The notes beneath the pieces were generated by a model. It did no database searches and was not told the DNA's origin. It saw only the letters and a list, made by a program, of their open reading frames with translations. This document shows positions 46,240 through 55,277 of a stretch of 64,000 nt of DNA, one piece after another. A program made the position numbers and the translations under genes. Origin of the DNA: Dyella thiooxydans (GTDB taxonomy: Bacteria; Pseudomonadota; Gammaproteobacteria; Xanthomonadales; Rhodanobacteraceae); assembly GCF_001641285.1 (NCBI RefSeq), contig NZ_CP014841.1, forward strand, positions 1,612,001 to 1,676,000, written 5' to 3'. How positions within the stretch are numbered: the stretch's first letter is position 1; every line of letters starts with the position of its first letter.

Positions 46240-47823
46240 ATGAGCTTCCGCCTCACCTACGCCACCATGTACGACCCGCCGGAAGCCATGCACGAACGCT
46301 TCGAGGCGGCACTGGCCCGCGTTTCGGCCACGCTCGGCGCGCGGCACGGCCTGTTCATCGACGGCCGCGATGTCGATGCGGAGCATTCCTCCGACCGCCG
46401 CGCGCCGTTCGACAACGCCCTGCATCTGGGCCACTTCGCGCTGGCCGACGAAGCCGATGCCGACCGCGCCATGCGTGCGGCACAGGCCGCCTACCCCGCC
46501 TGGCGTGCCACGCCGGTGGCCGAGCGCGCGCGGCTGATGCGCCGCGTCGGCGACCTGCTGGAGGAGCGCGTCTACGACATCGCCGCCGCGCTGGTGCTGG
46601 AAGTGGGCAAGAACCGCATGGAGGCGCTGGGCGAGGCGCAGGAGACAGTGGACTTCTTCCGCCACTACGCGGACGACTTCGAAAGCCACGCCGGCTACCA
46701 CCACACGCTGCCCGACGACCCGATCGAGGGCGTCGTCTCGCACAACGCCAGCGTGATGCGCCCGTACGGCGTGTGGGTGGTGATCGCGCCGTTCAACTTC
46801 CCGCTGGCGCTGGCCGGCGGCCCGACCGCCGCGGCGCTGGTCACCGGCAACACGGTGGTGGTGAAAGGCGCCAGCGACACGCCGTGGGCCGCGCGCCTGC
46901 TGGCCGACTGCATCCGCGACGCCGGCCTGCCGCCGGGCGTGTTCAACTACCTCTCCGGCAGCAGCCGCGAAGTCGGCGCGGCGCTGGCGCAGCATCCGCT
47001 GGTCGCCGGCCTCACCTTCACCGGCTCGGTGGCGGTCGGCCGCCAGCTGATGCGGCAGATGGCCGGCGGCGCCTGGCCGCGACCGTGCGTCGCCGAGATG
47101 GGCGGCAAGAACCCGTGCATCGTCACCGAGCATGCCGACCTCGACGACGCCGCCGCCGGCATCGTGCGCTCGGCCTACGGCATGAGCGGGCAGAAATGCT
47201 CGGCACTGTCGCGGCTGTACGTGCACGAGCGCGTGGCCGACGCGCTGATCCAGCGCCTGCAGCAGCGCATCGGCGCGCTGCGCATCGGCGACCCGCGCGA
47301 GCGCGATCAATGGATGGGTCCGGTGGTCAACGCCACCGCCTACGGCCACTACCGGCAGTACATCGACGAGCTGGAGGCCGGTGGTGCCACCGTGCTGGCC
47401 GGCGGGCGCCGGCTGGGCGAAGGCACCGGCGGACCCGCGGAACTGGCCCGCGGATTCTTCGTCGAGCCGACCCTGGCCGAAGCGCCGCTGGGTCATCCGC
47501 TGTGGCAACACGAGATGTTCCTGCCGATCCTCACCCTGCACCGCGTCCGCGACCGCGACGAGGCGATGCGACTGGCCAACGACACCTCCATGGGCCTCAC
47601 CGCCGGCTTCTACGGCGGTGCCGACGAGGTGGCGTGGTTCCACGAACACATCGAGGCCGGCGTGACCTACGCCAACCGTCCGCAGGGTGCGACCACCGGC
47701 GCCTGGCCGGGCTACCAGCCGTTCGGCGGCTGGAAGGGTTCGGGCTCCACCGGCAAGGCGATCGCCTCGTTCTATTACCTGGCGCAGTACCTGCGCGAGC
47801 AGTCCCGCACGGTGGTCGAGTGA
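46240..47823 (+). CDS. P5C-type aldehyde dehydrogenase
   Basis: A 527-residue NAD(P)-dependent aldehyde dehydrogenase of the L-glutamate-gamma-semialdehyde (P5C) group, with the catalytic cysteine C320 (GQKCSALSR), E286 (EMGGKNPC) and the Rossmann region FTGSVAVG. Enzymes of this group oxidise amino-acid semialdehydes that can cyclise. AAAGGGG before the ATG at 46240 decides between it and 46222. It lies directly behind the first aminotransferase. Confidence 0.9.
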   Translation: MSFRLTYATMYDPPEAMHERFEAALARVSATLGARHGLFIDGRDVDAEHSSDRRAPFDNALHLGHFALADEADADRAMRAAQAAYPAWRATPVAERARLMRRVGDLLEERVYDIAAALVLEVGKNRMEALGEAQETVDFFRHYADDFESHAGYHHTLPDDPIEGVVSHNASVMRPYGVWVVIAPFNFPLALAGGPTAAALVTGNTVVVKGASDTPWAARLLADCIRDAGLPPGVFNYLSGSSREVGAALAQHPLVAGLTFTGSVAVGRQLMRQMAGGAWPRPCVAEMGGKNPCIVTEHADLDDAAAGIVRSAYGMSGQKCSALSRLYVHERVADALIQRLQQRIGALRIGDPRERDQWMGPVVNATAYGHYRQYIDELEAGGATVLAGGRRLGEGTGGPAELARGFFVEPTLAEAPLGHPLWQHEMFLPILTLHRVRDRDEAMRLANDTSMGLTAGFYGGADEVAWFHEHIEAGVTYANRPQGATTGAWPGYQPFGGWKGSGSTGKAIASFYYLAQYLREQSRTVVE

Positions 47824-47833
47824 GCGCCCACGG

Positions 47834-48691
47834 ATGAGCTGCCAGCACCTGCAACTTGCCGAAGCCATCGAGCGGTTCGTGCACGACGGCGCCAGCGTGG
47901 CGCTGGAAGGCTTCACCCACCTGATCCCGTTCGCCGCCGGCCACGAGATCATCCGCCAGCGCAAGCGCGACCTGCACCTGATCCGCATGACGCCGGACCT
48001 GGTCTACGACCAGCTGATCGGCATGGGCTGCGCGCGCAGCCTCACCTTTTCCTGGGGCGGCAACCCCGGCGTGGGCTCGCTGCACCGCCTGCGCGATGCA
48101 GTCGAGCACGGCTGGCCGCATGCGCTGGAGCTCAACGAACACAGCCACGCCGGCATGGCCGCGGCGTTCACCGCCGGTGCGTCGCGACTGCCGTTCGGCG
48201 TGCTGCGTGGCTATATCGGCACCGACCTGCCCGCGCACAACCCGAACATCCGCCGCATCGCCTGCCCGTTCACCGGCGAATCGCTGGCGGCCGTGCCCGC
48301 GCTCAATCCCGACGTCACCATCCTGCACGCACAGCGTGCCGACCGCGCCGGCAACGTCGCCATCGACGGCATCGTCGGCGCCGCGCGCGAGGCAGCGCTG
48401 GCGGCGAAGACGCTGATCGTTACCGTCGAGGAGGTCGTCGACGCACTGCCACCGGCGATGAACGGCATCGTGCTGCCGCACTGGACGGTGGCCGCGGTGG
48501 TGCACTGCCGCGGCGGCGCCTACCCGTCCTACGCACAGGGCCACTACGCCCGCGACAACGCCTTCTACCAGCGCTGGGACACGATCGCCCGCGATCGCCA
48601 GCGCTTCCTCGACTGGATGGACCACCACGTGCTCGGCACCCGCGACCACCGCGCCTTCCTCGCCTCGCTGCAGACGGAGGCCACCGCATGA
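47834..48691 (+). CDS. CoA-transferase subunit A (PcaI/GctA-like)
   Basis: A 285-residue class I CoA-transferase alpha subunit: ALEGFTHLIPFAAGHEIIRQ, MTPDLVYDQLIG and the glycine-rich SWGGNPGVGSLHRL. Class I transferases move CoA from succinyl-CoA or acetyl-CoA to a carboxylic acid; PcaI/PcaJ use 3-oxoadipate, Gct uses glutaconate. It overlaps subunit B by ATGA. Confidence 0.88.
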   Translation: MSCQHLQLAEAIERFVHDGASVALEGFTHLIPFAAGHEIIRQRKRDLHLIRMTPDLVYDQLIGMGCARSLTFSWGGNPGVGSLHRLRDAVEHGWPHALELNEHSHAGMAAAFTAGASRLPFGVLRGYIGTDLPAHNPNIRRIACPFTGESLAAVPALNPDVTILHAQRADRAGNVAIDGIVGAAREAALAAKTLIVTVEEVVDALPPAMNGIVLPHWTVAAVVHCRGGAYPSYAQGHYARDNAFYQRWDTIARDRQRFLDWMDHHVLGTRDHRAFLASLQTEATA

Positions 48692-49473
48692 GCGCCTGCA
48701 CCCGCGACGAGTGGATGACCGTGGCCGCCGCGCGCCTGCTGGCCAACGACAGCGTCTGCTTCGTCGGCATCGGCCTGCCCAGCGCCGCCTGCAACCTGGC
48801 CCGGCTCACCCACGCGCCGGAGATCGTGCTGATCTACGAGTCCGGCACCATCGGCACGCGGCCGGACGTGCTGCCGCTGTCGATCGGCGACGGCGAGCTG
48901 GCCGAGACCGCCGCCTGCGTGGTGCCGCTGCCGGAGATCTTCAGCTTCTACCTGCAGGCCGGACGCGTGGACGTCGGCTTCCTCGGTGCCGCGCAGATCG
49001 ACCGCTTCGGCAACCTCAACAGCACCGTGATCGGCCCGTACGAGCTGCCGTCCACGCGGCTGCCCGGCGCCGGCGGCGCGCCGGAGATCGCGCTGCACGC
49101 CCGGCAGGTCTTCGTGATGGCGCGGGCCACGCCGCGCAGCTTCGTCGAGCAGCTGGATTTCCGCAGCAGCGCCGGCTACCTCGACGGCCACGGCGCCCGC
49201 GCCCGCGCCGGCGCGCCCGGCGGCGGCCCGCGTGCGGTGATCACCGACTTCGGCATGCTCGCCCCGCACCCCGGGAGCGAGGAGCTGCAACTGGTCGCCC
49301 TGTTCGATGGCATTGGGGTGGAGGAAGCCCGCGCCGCCGTCGGCTGGCCGCTCAAGGTCGCCGACCGTCTCGACACCATCGCCCCGCCCAGCACGCACGA
49401 GCTGGACACCCTGCGCGCGCTCAACGCGCGTACCCGCGAGGCGCACGCGCGCCCCGTGCACATTCCTCTCTGA
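48688..49473 (+). CDS. CoA-transferase subunit B (PcaJ/GctB-like)
   Basis: A 261-residue beta subunit with the catalytic glutamate E51 in YESGTIG, which forms the glutamyl-CoA intermediate, plus the conserved GAAQIDRFGNLNSTVIG block. It pairs with the upstream alpha subunit. With the PcaF-like thiolase and PcaR-like regulator next door, 3-oxoadipate is the favoured substrate, but glutaconate-type acids remain possible. Confidence 0.88.
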   Translation: MSACTRDEWMTVAAARLLANDSVCFVGIGLPSAACNLARLTHAPEIVLIYESGTIGTRPDVLPLSIGDGELAETAACVVPLPEIFSFYLQAGRVDVGFLGAAQIDRFGNLNSTVIGPYELPSTRLPGAGGAPEIALHARQVFVMARATPRSFVEQLDFRSSAGYLDGHGARARAGAPGGGPRAVITDFGMLAPHPGSEELQLVALFDGIGVEEARAAVGWPLKVADRLDTIAPPSTHELDTLRALNARTREAHARPVHIPL

Positions 49474-49488
49474 CGCAAAGGTTCTGCC

Positions 49489-50808
49489 GTGAACGCCCAC
49501 ATCAAGACCGCTCTCCCCGGACCCAAGGCGCAGGCGATGATCGCCCGCGACGCCGAAGTGATCTCGCCGTCCTACCCGCGCGATTACCCGTTCGTGATGT
49601 CGCACGGACGCGGCACCGAAGTGTGGGACGTGGACGGCAACCGCTTCCTCGACTTCATGGCCGGCATCGCGGTGTGCGCCACCGGTCACGCGCACCCGCA
49701 GGTGGTCAAGGCGGTGCAAGACGCGGCGGAGAAATTCCTGCACATCTCCAGCGACTACTGGCACGAGCAGATGGTCGGCCTCGGTGAGCGCCTGGCCGCG
49801 ATCGCACCGATGGGTGAGCCGGCGATGAGCTTCATCTGCCAGTCCGGCACCGAGGCGGTGGAAGGCGCGCTCAAGCTGGCCCGCTACGTCACCGGTCGGC
49901 CGCGCTTCATCGGTTTCCTCGGCGGCTTCCACGGCCGCACCTTCGGCTCGCTGTCGTTCACCTCCAGCAAGTACACCCAGCAGAAGGGCTTCTCGCCCAC
50001 GCTGGCCGGCGTCACCCACGTGCCCTACCCCAATCCGTACCGGCCGCTGTTCGCCGGCAACGACCAGGGCGAGGCGGTGCTCGACTACATGCGCATGCTG
50101 TTCCAGCGCAGCGTGCCGCCGAGCGAGGTAGCGGCGGTGCTGGTGGAACCGATGCAGGGCGAAGGCGGCTACCTGACGCCGCCGGACGGCTTCCTCGCCG
50201 GCCTGCGCGCGCTGTGCGACGAGCACGGCATCCTGCTGATCTTCGACGAAGTGCAGTCGGGCATCGGCCGCACCGGCAGGATGTTCGCCTGCGAGCACTG
50301 GGGCGTGCAGCCGGACATCCTGACCTCGGCCAAGGGCCTGGGCTCGGGCCTGCCGATCGGCGCCGTGATCGCCAGGAAGTCGATCATGTCGCAGTGGAAG
50401 CGCGGCGCCCACGGCAATACCTACGGCGGCAACCCGATCACCTGCGCCGCCGCCAACGCCACGCTGGACCTGGTCCGCGGCGGCCTGTCCGACAACGCCG
50501 CCAGGGTCGGCGAGCACTTCATCGCCCGCCTGCGCGAACTGCAGCGCGACTATCCGTGCATCGGCGACGTGCGCGGCAAGGGCCTGTGGATCGGCATGGA
50601 GCTGGTCGAGAGCGACGCGAAGAAGACCCCTGCCACCGCGCTGTGCGACGCGGTGATCACCCGTGCGTACCACAACGGCCTGCTGCTGCTCTCCTGCGGT
50701 ACCAGCACGGTGCGCTTCATGCCGCCGCTGACGGTGAGCACGGAGGAAGTGGACGAGGCGATCGCGCTGCTGCGCGCCAGCCTCGACCAGGCACTGGCCG
50801 GGGCCTGA
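49489..50808 (+). CDS. Class III aminotransferase (second of two)
   Basis: A 439-residue PLP enzyme close to 4-aminobutyrate or beta-alanine aminotransferases, with the PLP lysine K282 (SAKGLGSGLPIG) and D253 (IFDEVQSG). GTG start 15 bp beyond subunit B. It differs clearly from the first aminotransferase, so the two probably act on different amino groups or different substrates. Confidence 0.88.
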   Translation: MNAHIKTALPGPKAQAMIARDAEVISPSYPRDYPFVMSHGRGTEVWDVDGNRFLDFMAGIAVCATGHAHPQVVKAVQDAAEKFLHISSDYWHEQMVGLGERLAAIAPMGEPAMSFICQSGTEAVEGALKLARYVTGRPRFIGFLGGFHGRTFGSLSFTSSKYTQQKGFSPTLAGVTHVPYPNPYRPLFAGNDQGEAVLDYMRMLFQRSVPPSEVAAVLVEPMQGEGGYLTPPDGFLAGLRALCDEHGILLIFDEVQSGIGRTGRMFACEHWGVQPDILTSAKGLGSGLPIGAVIARKSIMSQWKRGAHGNTYGGNPITCAAANATLDLVRGGLSDNAARVGEHFIARLRELQRDYPCIGDVRGKGLWIGMELVESDAKKTPATALCDAVITRAYHNGLLLLSCGTSTVRFMPPLTVSTEEVDEAIALLRASLDQALAGA

Positions 50809-50942
50809 GCATGCCGCCCCGCGCGAACGCCGCACCGATCGCCGCCGCTCTGCCGGCGGCGATGTCCGGTGCGGCGTCCGCACAAGCCACCCCCGCCGGA
50901 CGCCGGCCACACGCCTGCGCTTCCCATGCAAGGAGATCGTCG

Positions 50943-52979
50943 ATGATCCGACGCCTGTCCGGGCTCGCCCTTCTGGCGCTGCTGGCACTGCCGATGGCCG
51001 CACCCGCCGCGGAGAAGACCCCGTTCACCCCGGCCGACATCAACCGGCTCGCCGCACTGTCCGACCCGGCCCTGTCACCGGACGGCCGCTGGCTGCTCTA
51101 CACCGTCACCACGACCAATGCCGACACCGACCAGCCGCAGTCGGATCTGTGGCGGGTCGGCTTCGACGGTCGCGGACGCACCCAGCTCACCCATACGCCC
51201 GACGCCGACGAGTCGCAGGCGGAGTGGTCCGGCGACGGCAAGCTCATCGCCTTCCTCACCGACCGCAAGACCGGCACGGACAAGGACGACGAAGACAGCG
51301 GCTCGCAGGTCTGGACGATGCCCGCCGACGGCGGCGAGGCGCACCAGGTCACCCATCTCCCCGCCGGCGTGGAGGAGTTCGCGCTGTCGCCGGACGGCAA
51401 GCGGCTGGCGGTGATCGCCTTCGACCCCGAGCGTCCGCCGGGAACCAAGAAGCCGAAGAACCCGCCGCCGATCGTCACCGACCGCTTCCAGTTCAAGGAC
51501 GACGACTCGGGCTGGCTGGGTGCGCGCCACAAGCACCTGTACGTGGTCGACATCGCCAGCGGCCAGACTACCGAGCTCACCCCCGGCAAGCACGACGAGC
51601 AGTTGCCTGCGTGGTCGCCGGACAGCCGGCAGATCGCCTACGTCACCAAGCGCGGTGCCGACCCCGATCGCCATCTCAACTACGACATCTACGTCATCGA
51701 TGCCCGCGCCGGTGCCAGGGAGCGCCAGCTCACCACCTTCCCCGGCGCCGACCTCGACCCGTACTGGGTCTCGCGCCCAGCCTGGTCGCCGGACGGCAAG
51801 CGCATCGCCTACCTGCGCAGCGGCGAGGACAAGTGGATCTACTACGCGCCCTGGCAGCTGGCGGTGATCGACGTAGCCACCGGCAAGTCGACGATTCCCG
51901 CACCGATCGACCGCTGCTTCACCCACCCGACCTGGGCGCCGGACGGGCGCAGCGTGTACGCGCTCATCGAGCAGGCCGAGGTCACCCACCTGGCGCGCAT
52001 CGACGTGCCCAGCGGCAAGGTCACCGAGCTGACCCACGGCGACCGCTTCGACGTGGACCTGTCGGTAGCACGCGACGGCCGCATCGCCGTGCTCGGCGGC
52101 GACGACCTGCACCCCTACAACATCTCCGCGCTCGATGGCGGCCACCTGCGCCTGCTGGCCGACCACAACGAGTGGCTGGCCGGCAAGCAGCTGGCGAGCA
52201 CCGAGACCCTGCACTTCACCGGCGCCGACGGCACCCCGCTCGACGCGCTGCTGGTGAAGCCGATCGGCTACGTGAAGGGCAAGCGCTACCCGACCATCCT
52301 GCGCGTGCATGGTGGCCCGGTGTACCAGTTCAGCCATGAGTTCATGGAGGACTGGCAGGTCTACGCGGCCAACGGCTTCGCCGTGCTGGCGGTGAACCCG
52401 CGCGGCAGCTCCGGCCGCGGCTTCGACTTCGCCAAGGCGATCTACGCCGACTGGGGCGACAAGGACATGCAGGACCTGATGGCCGGCGTGGACCATGCGA
52501 TCAAGCTCGGCGTCGCCGATCCGGAGCACCTGGGCATCGGCGGCTGGAGCTACGGCGCGATCCTCACCGATGAGGTGATCGCCCGCACCACGCGCTTCAA
52601 GGCGGCGATCAGCGGTGCCGGCACCGGCAACATGTACGGCATGTACGGCGATGACGAATACGCCCGCGAATACGAGCTGGAACTGGGCACGCCCTGGGAC
52701 CACCGCGCCGCCTGGGACCGCGTCAGCTACCCGTTCCTGCACGCCGACCGGATCACCACGCCCACGCTGTTCCAGTGCGGCCAGATCGACTTCAACGTGC
52801 CGTGCATCGGCGCCGAGCAGATGTACCAGGCGCTGCGCTCTCGCGGCGTGCCGACCGAGCTGGTGGTCTATCCCGGCCAGCACCACGAGATCAGCGTGCC
52901 GAGCTACCTGCTCGACCGCATGCGCCGCAACCTCGCCTGGTACGAGCGCTTCCTCAAGCCGGGGGACAAGGCGCCGTGA
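50943..52979 (+). CDS. Exported S9 prolyl-oligopeptidase-family peptidase
   Basis: A 678-residue serine peptidase with a signal peptide (cleavage near AAPAAE), a seven-bladed propeller-like N-terminal region of repeating SPDG/WSPDG units and a C-terminal alpha/beta hydrolase with S536 (GGWSYGA), D616 (GQIDFNVP) and H648 (PGQHHEI). AAGGAG precedes the ATG. Longer in-frame starts from 50811 lack a ribosome site. It probably releases N-terminal dipeptides or acts as an acyl-aminoacyl peptidase. Confidence 0.9.
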   Translation: MIRRLSGLALLALLALPMAAPAAEKTPFTPADINRLAALSDPALSPDGRWLLYTVTTTNADTDQPQSDLWRVGFDGRGRTQLTHTPDADESQAEWSGDGKLIAFLTDRKTGTDKDDEDSGSQVWTMPADGGEAHQVTHLPAGVEEFALSPDGKRLAVIAFDPERPPGTKKPKNPPPIVTDRFQFKDDDSGWLGARHKHLYVVDIASGQTTELTPGKHDEQLPAWSPDSRQIAYVTKRGADPDRHLNYDIYVIDARAGARERQLTTFPGADLDPYWVSRPAWSPDGKRIAYLRSGEDKWIYYAPWQLAVIDVATGKSTIPAPIDRCFTHPTWAPDGRSVYALIEQAEVTHLARIDVPSGKVTELTHGDRFDVDLSVARDGRIAVLGGDDLHPYNISALDGGHLRLLADHNEWLAGKQLASTETLHFTGADGTPLDALLVKPIGYVKGKRYPTILRVHGGPVYQFSHEFMEDWQVYAANGFAVLAVNPRGSSGRGFDFAKAIYADWGDKDMQDLMAGVDHAIKLGVADPEHLGIGGWSYGAILTDEVIARTTRFKAAISGAGTGNMYGMYGDDEYAREYELELGTPWDHRAAWDRVSYPFLHADRITTPTLFQCGQIDFNVPCIGAEQMYQALRSRGVPTELVVYPGQHHEISVPSYLLDRMRRNLAWYERFLKPGDKAP

Positions 52980-52990
52980 CCCGGGCTCCC

Positions 52991-54148
52991 TCAGTGCGGC
53001 GGCTGGTAGCGACCGAAGCGCTTGAGCAGCGCGACCAGCTCCGCATGGGGGATCGCCTTCACGCAATGCCCGCCCTCGCCGCACATGTCCTTCGCCGCGA
53101 TCATCGCGTTGACGATGGCCTCCTCGCTAGCCTGCACGGTGGCCTCGAACAGCGGGTCGATGTGGTCGTTGCCGATGAAGCTGGCCTGCTGCAGCGGCCG
53201 GTCGTGCAGCGCGTCGGCATTGGCGGTGGAGAACGCCACGAAGATGTCGCCCGAGCCGTTGCCGGAGTAGCTGCCCATCCGCGCCAGCCCCATGCCGGCG
53301 CGCCGGGCGATGCGCTTCAACTGGTGCGGCAGCAGCGGCGCATCGGTCGCCACCACGATGATGATCGAGCCGGTGTCCACCGCCGCCGGGTTGGTCGCGC
53401 TGTACAGGCGGTCCTCGCGCAGGTACTGGCCCACCGGCACGCCGGCGATGCGCAGGCTGTCGCGCAGGCCGTAGTTGGCCTGCACCAGCACACCCAGGGT
53501 GTAGGTCGACTCGCCGATGCGCACGCGCCGCGAGGCGGTGCCGATGCCGCACTTGAACTCGTGGCAGATCATGCCGGTACCGCCGCCGACGTTGCCCTCG
53601 GCGACCGGCCCGCCCTTCGCCTCATGCAGTGCCTGCGCGGCGTCCGCGGCGTGCACGTGGAAACCGTTGATGTCGTTGAGCTCGCCGTCCCAGGTCTCGG
53701 CCACCACCGGCAGCGACCACCAGTAGCCCGAGGCGTCCGCACCGCCGGCGTGCACGCGCTCGGCGATCACCGCGTCGCGCACCACGCCCACGCTGTGGGT
53801 GTTGGTCAGCATCACCGGCCCCTCCAGCTGGCCGGACTCCTCCAGCCAGGTGGTGCCGGTCATCTCGCCGTTGCCGTTGAGCGCGAACCAGCCGCCGAAC
53901 GCGGGGATCTCGTAGCTGGCCTTGCCACGTGGCAGGATCGCGGTCACGCCAGTGCGCACCTTGTGACCGTCGGGGAGGTCGCGGATCAGGGTGACCTGGC
54001 CCACGGTGACGCCGGCGACGTCGGTGATGGCATTGAGCGGCCCCGGGGTGCCGTCGAACGGGATGCCCAGGTCGCGTGCGCGGGGACCGGCCGCCTGTGC
54101 CAGTCCGGCCAGCGCACACAGCGCCAGCGTCAACGTGAAACGGAACAT
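52991..54148 (-). CDS. Exported P1 family beta-aminopeptidase (DmpA/BapA-like)
   Basis: A 385-residue N-terminal nucleophile hydrolase with a signal peptide (cleavage near AQAAG). The autoprocessing site is the Gly-Ser pair at G260-S261 in DTGSIIIVV, followed by ATDAPLLP as in DmpA. Family members cleave N-terminal beta-amino acids, such as beta-alanine, from peptides, or act as D-aminopeptidases. GGAGG precedes the ATG at 54148. It is convergent with the S9 gene and divergent from the Rieske gene. Confidence 0.9.
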   Translation of the reverse strand: MFRFTLTLALCALAGLAQAAGPRARDLGIPFDGTPGPLNAITDVAGVTVGQVTLIRDLPDGHKVRTGVTAILPRGKASYEIPAFGGWFALNGNGEMTGTTWLEESGQLEGPVMLTNTHSVGVVRDAVIAERVHAGGADASGYWWSLPVVAETWDGELNDINGFHVHAADAAQALHEAKGGPVAEGNVGGGTGMICHEFKCGIGTASRRVRIGESTYTLGVLVQANYGLRDSLRIAGVPVGQYLREDRLYSATNPAAVDTGSIIIVVATDAPLLPHQLKRIARRAGMGLARMGSYSGNGSGDIFVAFSTANADALHDRPLQQASFIGNDHIDPLFEATVQASEEAIVNAMIAAKDMCGEGGHCVKAIPHAELVALLKRFGRYQPPH

Positions 54149-54163
54149 GAGGCCTCCCCCGAA

Positions 54164-54180
54164 GCGACCGTCGTGGTCGC
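54164..54180. promoter_or_regulatory. Palindrome between P1 peptidase and Rieske genes
   Basis: GCGACC-GTCGT-GGTCGC, six bases each side of a 5-base centre, within the 61-bp divergent gap. It differs from the operator at 44872, so a second regulator is implied if it is functional. Confidence 0.4.
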
Positions 54181-54209
54181 GCCAGTCTATTCCGATCGCG
54201 GAGCACTGC

Positions 54210-55277
54210 ATGCAAGCTGAGACGTACCCCCCCGGCCTCGACCGCGCCACCGCCCTGCCCGCCCGCTACTACGTGGGCGAGGCGATGCTGGCGATGGAAC
54301 ACCGTGCGGTATTCGCACGCAGCTGGCAGCTGGTGGCGCACCAGGGCCAGCTCGCCGAGCCCGGCGACCACGTGGTGGAACAGGTCGGCCACGTGCCGGT
54401 GATCGTGGTACGCGGACAGGACGGCGTGCTGCGTGGCTTCGTCAACGTCTGCCGCCACCGCGCCGGCCCGCTGGCGCTGTGCAACGGCAAGGGCGCGCGT
54501 GCCCTGCACTGCAAGTACCACGGCTGGACCTACACCCTGGAAGGCCAGCTGCGCAGCGCGCCCGAGATGCAGGGCGCGGCGGACTTCGACGTTGCCGACA
54601 TCCGCCTGCCGCCGATCCGCGTGCACGAGTGGCAGGGCCTGGTGTTCGTGGCGCTGGACGACGCCGTGCCGCCGTTCGAGCAAGTCTACGGCGGCATCGC
54701 CGAGCGCATCGCGCCGATCGATCTCGCGGCGATGCGCTACCTGCGCCGCGACAGCTACGACATCGACTGCAACTGGAAGGTCTACGTCGACAACTTCCTC
54801 GAGGGCTACCACCTGCCGCATGTGCATCCGGGGCTCTCGAAGGTGCTGGACTACCGCGCCTACGACACCGAGCTGTTCGACTGGTATTCGCTGCAGTCCT
54901 CGCCGCTGCGCAACAGCACCGCGATCTACGGCGACGGCGAGGCGTTCTACTACTTCGTCTATCCCAACGTGATGCTCAACATCATGCCCGGCCGCATGCA
55001 GACCAACCGCATCGTGCCGCTGGGTCCGGACCGCTGCCGCGTGGAGTTCGACTACTACTACGCGCAGGACGCCGCCGCGCAGGCGCGCATCGCCGCCGAC
55101 CAGGAGTTCAGCGACGAGGTGCAGCAGGAGGACATCGACATCTGCGTCGCCGTGCAGCGCGGCCTCACCTCCGGCACGTACGAAGCCGGCCGGCTGTGCC
55201 CGAAGCGCGAAAGCGGTGTCTGGCACTTCCACAACCAGTTGCGCGCGGCCTACGCCGCCGCGGGAGAGCACGCGTGA
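54210..55277 (+). CDS. Rieske oxygenase alpha subunit (GbcA/CntA/stachydrine-demethylase-like)
   Basis: A 355-residue oxygenase. The Rieske 2Fe-2S ligands are C81, H83, C101 and H104 (CRHRAGP, CKYHGWTY). The mononuclear iron site lies in NWKVYVDNFLEGYHLPHVHP (H201 and H206), with an acidic partner later in QQEDID. The nearest families oxidatively demethylate quaternary amines such as glycine betaine, carnitine or stachydrine. No reductase gene is in the window. GGAG precedes the ATG. The stop overlaps the amidohydrolase start. Confidence 0.88.
   Translation: MQAETYPPGLDRATALPARYYVGEAMLAMEHRAVFARSWQLVAHQGQLAEPGDHVVEQVGHVPVIVVRGQDGVLRGFVNVCRHRAGPLALCNGKGARALHCKYHGWTYTLEGQLRSAPEMQGAADFDVADIRLPPIRVHEWQGLVFVALDDAVPPFEQVYGGIAERIAPIDLAAMRYLRRDSYDIDCNWKVYVDNFLEGYHLPHVHPGLSKVLDYRAYDTELFDWYSLQSSPLRNSTAIYGDGEAFYYFVYPNVMLNIMPGRMQTNRIVPLGPDRCRVEFDYYYAQDAAAQARIAADQEFSDEVQQEDIDICVAVQRGLTSGTYEAGRLCPKRESGVWHFHNQLRAAYAAAGEHA

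Noticed and set aside
41400-50808. A standard protocatechuate or catechol ring-cleavage pathway
   Set aside because: Only the terminal thiolase and CoA-transferase steps are present; there are no ring-cleavage dioxygenase, cycloisomerase, lactonase or decarboxylase genes.
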